From Adiantum capillus-veneris (taxonomy: Eukaryota > Streptophyta > Polypodiopsida > Polypodiales > Pteridaceae), in assembly GCA_014529385.2 (NCBI GenBank), contig CM043944.1:66416895-66480894 (forward strand): a DNA stretch of 64,000 bases. The letters are read 5' to 3'. Position numbers and translations under genes: made by a program. Positions within the stretch are counted from its first letter, which is position 1. Each line of letters starts with the position of its first letter. Under the pieces are notes generated by a model that was not told the origin of the DNA, did no database searches, and saw only the letters and a list, made by a program, of their open reading frames with translations. Below are positions 57,665-64,000 of this stretch, piece by piece.

Positions 57665-58927
57665 ATGGATTCGGATATCAATATGACATTCGATTTTGAG
57701 CAAAGTACTCCTGATCCTGCCAATGATGGCCCGCGATCGGATCCTCTCAAGGAGAGTACCCACGACGCTACGGCAGGTGAAGATACTTATGAATTGCTCG
57801 ATATTCAAGAATTTCATGCACTTCAAACACGCATGATAGTCATGGATGAAAATTTTAAAGCTTTAAATGAAAATGTTACTAAACTATCCACATTAGTAAT
57901 TCAATTAATGCATCAGTAGTCTAAGAGTCCTGCTGACACGCACACGCATGAGCACATTGCCACATAAGGGTAGGGCATTTATAATCTAGGGCAAGGCCCA
58001 AATGCTGATATGTTGCATACTCTAATTGCAAAAGAGGTGGATGAATGGTTAAAGAACACCAAACCACCGATTTTTAGGGGAGAAGACCGAGACCGCAATA
58101 AGGATGCAGTGAATATCTTTCTCAGCAAGTGAGATGGAATTCACGCCTTACGGCACACTCCGGATGCAGTTAGAGCTCTGCAAATGAGCTTAACTCTGAA
58201 AGGCAAGGCCTACAAATGGTGGATGTCTCTCAAGGAGAAGAACATCATACCACAGAGTTGGGCAGCTTTTGAAGCAATGTTTAGCAAGGAATTTTTGCCT
58301 ACAAACGAGGCCGATCAGAATTGGATGGCTTGGGACACATGTTCCATGCGTCAATACCCATCACTCCTTGAATATATCTCTCACTATCGGGACGTTATCC
58401 TCAAGTTGGAAGGCTTAGATACCTTTCAACAAGTACGGGGATTCATACGAGGTCTGACACCCGAGCTTAAGAAGTATGTCAAGACCCAAGACCCTAAAAC
58501 ACTCGAGAAAGCCATAGTGAAAGCACATATTCATGATGATCTTGATGAGAAGAAAACACATAGTCATGTGCCTGCTAATATATATGGTAATACATGCACT
58601 CAGTATGGGAACAATAAAAGAAAATTTCTTGTTGCCAATTCAGATGCATCTAAAAAACCCAAGGGGTCCAGGGGTCCTCTCTCTCCTGAGGACTTTGATA
58701 AAGCCAAGAAAGAAAAATTATGTTTTCAATGTTTAGGAAGAGTTCATGGGGTGCAACTGCTCCCTCTTGAGTCTTCCTCACGATTTTCTATAGTGAAAGT
58801 AACACACACTGAGGTGGTACATGAATGCTGTCTCACAGCCTCCATGTGGCAACCAACCTTTGGACCACATGAGTTAGTACGTATGCATAGATCTGCAAGG
58901 GCACAAGGTGCGCATCTTGGTAGATGA
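57665..58927 (+). pseudogene. Element E Gag (chromovirus-like)
   Basis: ATG at 57665 opens an 84-codon amino part (LLDIQEFHAL, then a Leu/Asn-rich coiled coil). After stops near 57918-57966 the frame resumes with KPPIFRGEDRDRNKD (about 58050). From 58184 the capsid follows: LTLKGKAYKWW, FSKEFLP, VRGFIRGL. The nucleocapsid knuckle is ruined (CFQCLGRVH without the last Cys). Closely similar to Gag in elements C and D. Confidence 0.85.
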
Positions 58928-59532
58928 CTATTTTACTCACAATTTCATCAAGTACGGATTGGTGAAAAAACTCAAACTGCCTCAAACTCCGAGTACCCAC
59001 CGCTACAAGTAGTAATGATAAATGGACATGATACTGAAATATGGGATACTCAATTCCGAGCTGTTCCATTGGAAGTACAAGGGTACTCCACATGTTTGGA
59101 TTTTCAGGTTATGAACATGGAAAGGGCTGATGTGGTTCTTGGTAGGGAGTGGTTTCATAGCCTAGGACCATCACTGAAGCGTAGCTATGAGCACAACAAC
59201 TTGATGTTTGAATCCCATGGCTCACATGTGTTGTTGTTAGGAGAAAAAGATATACATTCATCACCACTAATTTGTACCGCTGAGCTTATGCAGCACGTTT
59301 TGATAACATTTTTTTGTGTTACTCATTGTCTCGTTTTCTTTCTAACATTGAGTCTGTTGAACATTCCTCAACGCCGCATGCTTCTCTCTCCTCTATTCCA
59401 CCAATTGCTAATTCTAAACAAGCAAACGTTGCTAGTCAATTGCAGAAATTATTAAAGGAATTTCAAGATGTACTTCCTAATGATTTGCCATCAGGATTAC
59501 CGCCGACATGATCAGTACAACATAGCATTGAC
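58928..59532 (+). pseudogene. Element E protease remnant
   Basis: The active site region near 58920-58970 reads a damaged DDYFTHNF. Open 59015-59455 carries the protease second half (LGREWFHSLG near residue 45) followed by the linker to RT (FQDVLPNDLP at about 59460-59490 in another frame). Confidence 0.75.
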
Positions 59533-60397
59533 GTGGCTGCAGGCTGTAAACCTGTTAGTAAACCACCTTACCATATGAGTTATTCAGTAGCTACTGAGGT
59601 GGAACATCAACTTGCTGACTACCTTAGCAGAGGGTTTATACAACCCAGTTCTTCACCATGGGCTTCTCCTATCCTCTTAGTGAAGAAAAAGGACGGCAGT
59701 ATGCACATGTGCGTAGACTACCATGGCTTAAATGCGGTTACAGCTAAGAACAAATACCCATTGCCTAGAGTAGATGAGTTGTTTGATAAGTCAATCATGC
59801 TCGCATTTTTACGAAAATAGACTTACGGTCAGGATATCACCAAGTCCATATTGGACTTGCCAATATACCTAAAACTGCATTCCGAACACGGTTTGGACAC
59901 TACAAGTTTTTGGTGATGCCCTTTGGGTTAATCAATGCACCCGCAACATTCATGACACTTATGGATAGTGTCTTGAAGCCCTATTTGGGCAAATTTGTCA
60001 TTGTTTTCCTCTATGGCATCCTAGTCTATAGTGCTTCTGAAGAAGAACACTTACAACATCTCAGGTAGGTGTTTGAGTTATTACGCACAAACAAATTATA
60101 TGCCAAGGAATCTAAATGTGATTTTCTAAAAGATGAAATTCATTATTTAGGGCATGTTATTTCAGCTAACGGGCTATACATGGATCAATCCAAAGTGGAT
60201 ACCATCTGGAAATGGCCTCCTCCTAAAAATCTGAAAGAATTACAAATATTTTTAGGATTTGCAGGTTTTTACCGAAGGTTCGTTAAAAACTATGCTCAAA
60301 TTTTCGTTCCTATGACGGATCAACTAAAAGGCAAAGGTAAAGCTTTTCAGTGGGTATCCGCTCAACAACACAGTTTCGATACGCTCAAGGATGCATT
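59533..60397 (+). pseudogene. Element E reverse transcriptase, catalytic box lost
   Basis: Three frames: 59533-59820 ([26 protein letters not shown]), 59820-60068 ([20 protein letters not shown]) and 60069-60397 (VFELLRTNKLYAKESKCDF, FLGFAGFYRRF). The FLDD box reads FLYG (about 60010), so both catalytic Asp are gone. Sequence is cut at about 60397 by a LARD LTR just before RNase H. Confidence 0.88.
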
Positions 60398-61300
60398 TGT
60401 AAGAACTAGGGAAACTAAACTGAAGATCCTCCTCCCAACCTCCCTTTATATAGGCGGTGGGCTCCTAGCCCCTTGTCCTAGACAGATCCCCTGTCCACAC
60501 TGTCTAGCCCGACCCTTGGCCATAGTCCATGACCAACCTAGTTCTTAGGGTACAGGACCTTGTCTTGACATTACTCCCCCCTTAAAGAAGAGTTTCCGTC
60601 CTTGAAAACAAAAGTGGTGATATCTTCGTAAGAAGACTGATGTTTTCTGTGTTGGCATCCTATACGCGAGCCCACTGATACGTGATGCAATGAGGAGGTT
60701 CAATGAAACCAAGAGCAACATCTTGATTTTCAACATTGTTGTCCGTTTGCAAGTACTTGGGTCTAAATGGTAACTCCATTTATAACTCACTTGAGTACTG
60801 TAAAGGAGGAACCATAACTAAGAGTTGTCCAAAGGCATAACCAATGTTTAGATCTTTTGAAGGTTCTGGAATAATGCAAGGAAACCTTGGCACAACTGTC
60901 CATGAAGTTGAGAGCCATATTTCCAACTCGCGTGAGTATCTTAAAAAGCTTCATAGCTACGAAGAAGTATAGTAGGGTGTGTCCTTATGTCAAACTTTTG
61001 AACATACTGGAACACATAGAACTACAGGTTCATCCCTAATGAAGGTTACTTGCCAACATACTTTGTCAGCACACCTGGTAAGTCCTTGACGTATGAAACT
61101 ATTGAAACAATCTCCAACCCCACCACAGCAGGTGTTCAAAGTTGAAAACCGTACTTAAGCAAATTCTAGAATAGGGAGAAAATCATCTATTCAGAAATGC
61201 GTTGTGCTAACGTATGCTCTTAGCAGATCCTTTAGCGAAAGAAATATTTGTAAGTTGCCCATCCAACACGAGATGAATAGCAGCAGTGAGGGTGAGGTGT
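60398..61300 (-). mobile_element. LARD-family copy inserted into element E
   Basis: LTR 60398-60570 (starts tgtaagaac, ends cttgaca; TATA ctttatatagg near 60460), then minus-strand purine tract at 60571-60588 and interior. The stretch 60930-61240 matches 4150-4410. The minus-strand sequence beside the tract still resembles the polyprotein end of chromoviral elements. The right boundary is uncertain; similarity to the 4.4 kb region fades after about 61330. Confidence 0.65.
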
Positions 61301-62018
61301 TGTTCCCCAACCACTTTACAGACAGTCTTCCTTGACTGTTGATAAACTAGGACTCAATCATTGAGTATCCAGCCATATATTTTATATGGAGTGAAGACAA
61401 CCAACTAGGTTGAAAGCGGGTGGACTAGAGTAAGCTCCTAGAATTTAGACCATCCAACCGTAGACACCCATCCCTCGTGTTCGCACTTGGGAAAATCATT
61501 TCAAAATCATAAAGGCTCGTCCAAATTGGCTTAACTACCCATCTATGCCTGCACCCACCAAGAGAGAGAATATGTGTGTCTTATATGGTGAAATTCCTGA
61601 AGGACACCATTAAGATCTTCACAGGCTCTCCAGACTTGACGTGCGTCATGAATCAGGAAAATTTGCAAAACATTATTGGCTTGCATTGAAGTGTTCCCGC
61701 CGTAAAGCCACGGATTCTACACTCCTATCAACGGGCGACATTGTCACTGCAATGACATATGATTTGTCAAAACAACCATCTCTAGAGATTTTATATTTAC
61801 TGTATCAGAGAATCATGTTTCTGCCCAGCTATCACATGCAAGCTTTTGAAGAAGATTTATACACGGGGTTCTTTACATATGATAGCAAGATATCATGTAG
61901 GAATCGTACCTAAAGTTGCTAAAACCACCAAGCTTCCACAGACAGTAGAACAACTCTCACTAAAGAAAAAGAGCAAGACCATTCATGTCAGGGACGTCAT
62001 GGACGCGGAAGGGGGGAG
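61301..62018 (+). other. Unassigned retroelement 3' end with polypurine tract
   Basis: Short overlapping ORFs (61641-61913, 61846-62103) without recognised domains. The second has a basic Lys-rich stretch. At 62006-62018 a purine tract CGGAAGGGGGGAG directly precedes TGTTGACGG, so the region is probably the 3' end of a plus-strand LTR element. Confidence 0.4.
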
Positions 62019-62220
62019 TGTTGACGGTGGAATTCAGAAGAGTTCCCCGATATATTGTACCATTATTTTTTTAAGCGGAATGATAAATTTTGTAATAATT
62101 TGAGTAGCCATTAGACTTTGTGGAAACGAGCCTCTATGGAGGAATGTATATATGTCAATCTTTGTAACCCTTAACCCAACTTTTGAATCAATCAAATCCG
62201 GTTATCACTGTGTGTGGTGT

Positions 62221-62297
<77 letters not shown>

Positions 62298-62866
62298 AGT
62301 GTTTTTTCTTCTCTTCCCTATGCACGCTACAGAAGGTTCATTGTCAAAAAACACCACCATCGTGTTAGCAATGGCGAGGGCTTCCATTCAATGCCAAGAG
62401 TGTGTGATTCCAACTACGACGTGAAGTGAGCTCCTACGAGATTCCGGATGAGTTTTCTTGCAAACCAGGTGTCCGTTTTGGTGACTTCTTTGCACCTATG
62501 GGTTTACGGGGAGTAGGACTACACATTAGGATCATATACCACGAAAAATGATAACCTGTATTTTTCTGCCTGTCTTTATATGTGATTGTTGCAAGAGGTA
62601 GTTGGAGGTCGGTTATCAAGTCACAGTCCATAGGGTAATGATCTCATGTTAAGGAGAGTATATCTTGTGAGTTTCATGACATTTTGAATGCATTTGGCTT
62701 AGATTTGGATAGCATTAGCGTTAGGTTGGATTGCTTTCACTAGTACGTAAGAACTCTTGGATTTGATTTCCTTGATTAGAGATTGTCTTAGAAGGTCGAG
62801 AAGTAGTTTCACACCCATCTTCTTGTTTCCATGTACCTACGGGTTAAGCTTTGCCCTCGGCCAACA
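62019..62866 (+). repeat. Candidate 3' LTR (TGTTGACGG...GGCCAACA)
   Basis: Begins after a good purine tract and may end at CCAACA 62861-62866, giving TGTTG/CAACA inverted ends. Contains (GA)n at 62222-62293. No partner LTR in the window, so the right edge is tentative. Confidence 0.4.
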
Positions 62867-62907
62867 TAGAGTTGTTGGCTCTGTTCTCGCGAGATTGGTT
62901 TAGCCAT

Positions 62908-63340
62908 GCTATTCATGGGGATTGTGTGCTGCACCACAAAAGGTGGAACACCTTTCATATCATGATATGTCCAAGCAAATATATCCTTGAATTCCTTGAG
63001 AAGTTATTTTAAGTACATACTTCTCATTCTACTAAAAGCTTCCATTAGGCAATTAAACATACTAGATCTAGGTTGTGGGGCCAAGATAGCTACACTTTGG
63101 TTTGCACTCTTGGGATTTTGTGTAGAATACCCTCCATTACGTTGTAATCAGAGGAAGAGTCACTAGCCGCCGTGTGTGGGTCTTGGGTTGCACTACCTTG
63201 GGTCCCGGCCGAAGACCCGAAACCTAACGTGGGTAAATAGTGGGTACCTGTGTAAACTGAGGTGCCCTCTAATTGTTCAAACTCTAGCACATGACCAGAG
63301 CATAGATACATGTGACTAGGGTACCCTCCTAGTGTCAGTG
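62908..63340 (-). pseudogene. Internally deleted fragment of an element A relative
   Basis: 62910-63005 matches the start of the RT region of element A (about 16720-16815). 63010-63340 matches its first ORF (about 21830-22130), including the degenerate start MYLCSGH and the SAGTQGS and AASDSSSD strings. The two parts are joined directly, removing about 5 kb of gag-pro. Confidence 0.75.
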
Positions 63341-63708
63341 AGTACCTTTGGAGGTCTCTCTATTGGGGCAATATGCTGGAAAGCCGTATTTTTGTGATGT
63401 GAAAAACTCAAAAGTGATCTGGTATTTTTTGTAAGAAGCCCTTAGTTTGATAAAACTAATTCTCACATAGTTGTAAATAGGGCATATGTAGGTAGTAATG
63501 CACTCATTTACAATGTAAAGCCAAGAACTCAAGACAAAACATGCCTCTCACTTCCCTCCTCTGTCTTCCCAAAAAGGAACTCATCTCACCCAAAATGAGC
63601 CCAAATGTGATCTTTCTACCTCCTCAATGAGTATGAGGCTTCTAGAAGTGATAATGTACTTCTCAAACATTAGAAAAGTTATTGAGAACTAGTATAGCCG
63701 GCGGCTTC

Positions 63709-63744
<36 letters not shown>

Positions 63745-64000
63745 CCTACGAACATCGAGCCTTGCGCTCTACTGTCTCACTTTGGCTCAGAGGCCACTAC
63801 CGCGAGGGCGCCGGATTAAGCAAACACTGACGCGTGGGGGGGGGGGGGGGGGATTCCCTCCCCCTTTATCTTTAGTATAGATGCTGCTTCACCTCTCCCA
63901 TATGGGTTTTTCAGGAGCCTATGCCCTCTAGGATGCTGTGTGCATCCCCAAGCATAACATACATGTTCTCTCATGCCTTTGATTTCCTTTTTCCTTTACT
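63341..64000. other. No gene recognised
   Basis: Contains (TC)n at about 63711-63742 and a G-run at 63836-63852. No coding or LTR structure was recognised. Confidence 0.5.

Noticed and set aside
61641-61913. 90-codon ORF as a host gene
   Set aside because: No recognisable domain, overlapping ORFs in other frames, and it lies just before a retroelement purine tract.

Overview
The window is intergenic DNA of a land plant with a large, repeat-rich genome. Evidence: plant-type Ty3/gypsy LTR retrotransposons (chromodomain-bearing and Ogre/Tat/Athila-like) primed by plant-type tRNA sites, a CACTA (En/Spm) DNA transposon with spliced TNP2-like coding parts, and many very long (GA)n tracts. The species cannot be told from this. 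A non-angiosperm vascular plant such as a fern is my guess only. I see no intact host gene, tRNA, rRNA or CRISPR.

Layout. 0-3.5 kb: unrecognised long ORFs followed by a candidate LTR. 3.5-9.1 kb: a non-autonomous (LARD-like) minus-strand LTR element with ~176 bp LTRs and no coding capacity, joined in tandem to part of a second unit through a shared, truncated LTR. 9.1-10.0 kb: compound microsatellites and poly-G. 10,176-23,666: a complete 13.5 kb minus-strand Ty3/gypsy element (element A; LTRs 575/547 bp, target duplication gtgaa). From about 21.8 to 12.8 kb it keeps one reading frame, broken only by five stop codons, with a separate frameshift in its first ORF. 24.2-26.4 kb: wreck of a chromovirus-like element (D) lacking RT. 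27.2-27.7 kb: an almost perfect 226/235 bp inverted repeat with a 16 bp loop, made of an exon-like and intron-like fragment. 28-31.5 kb: microsatellite-rich DNA.

31,566-38,252: a complete chromodomain Ty3/gypsy element (C), minus strand, target duplication tttat, coding capacity ruined. 40,067 to at least 55,901: a CACTA element on the minus strand with a CACTACAAGA terminus, a subterminal CGTCGCT/AGCGACG array, a TNP2-like gene and a Transposase_24-like gene. A Tat-type retrotransposon (B, plus strand, 45,554-55,000, with an additional archaeal-type RNase H) is inserted in its TNP2 exon. 57.7-60.4 kb: another chromovirus-like wreck (E), interrupted by a LARD copy (60.4-61.3 kb). 62.0-63.3 kb: a candidate LTR and an internally deleted piece of an element-A relative.

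How it fits together: the autonomous families supply the usual Gag, protease, RT, RNase H and integrase modules, and the LARD family carries LTR ends and a primer site resembling those of C. Most unusual is element A. It carries a second retropepsin-like domain (with canonical DTG) and four W-[VI]-P-K repeats fused behind the integrase, then a second polypurine tract and an extra acidic 152-codon ORF before the 3' LTR. All alignments were made by eye.
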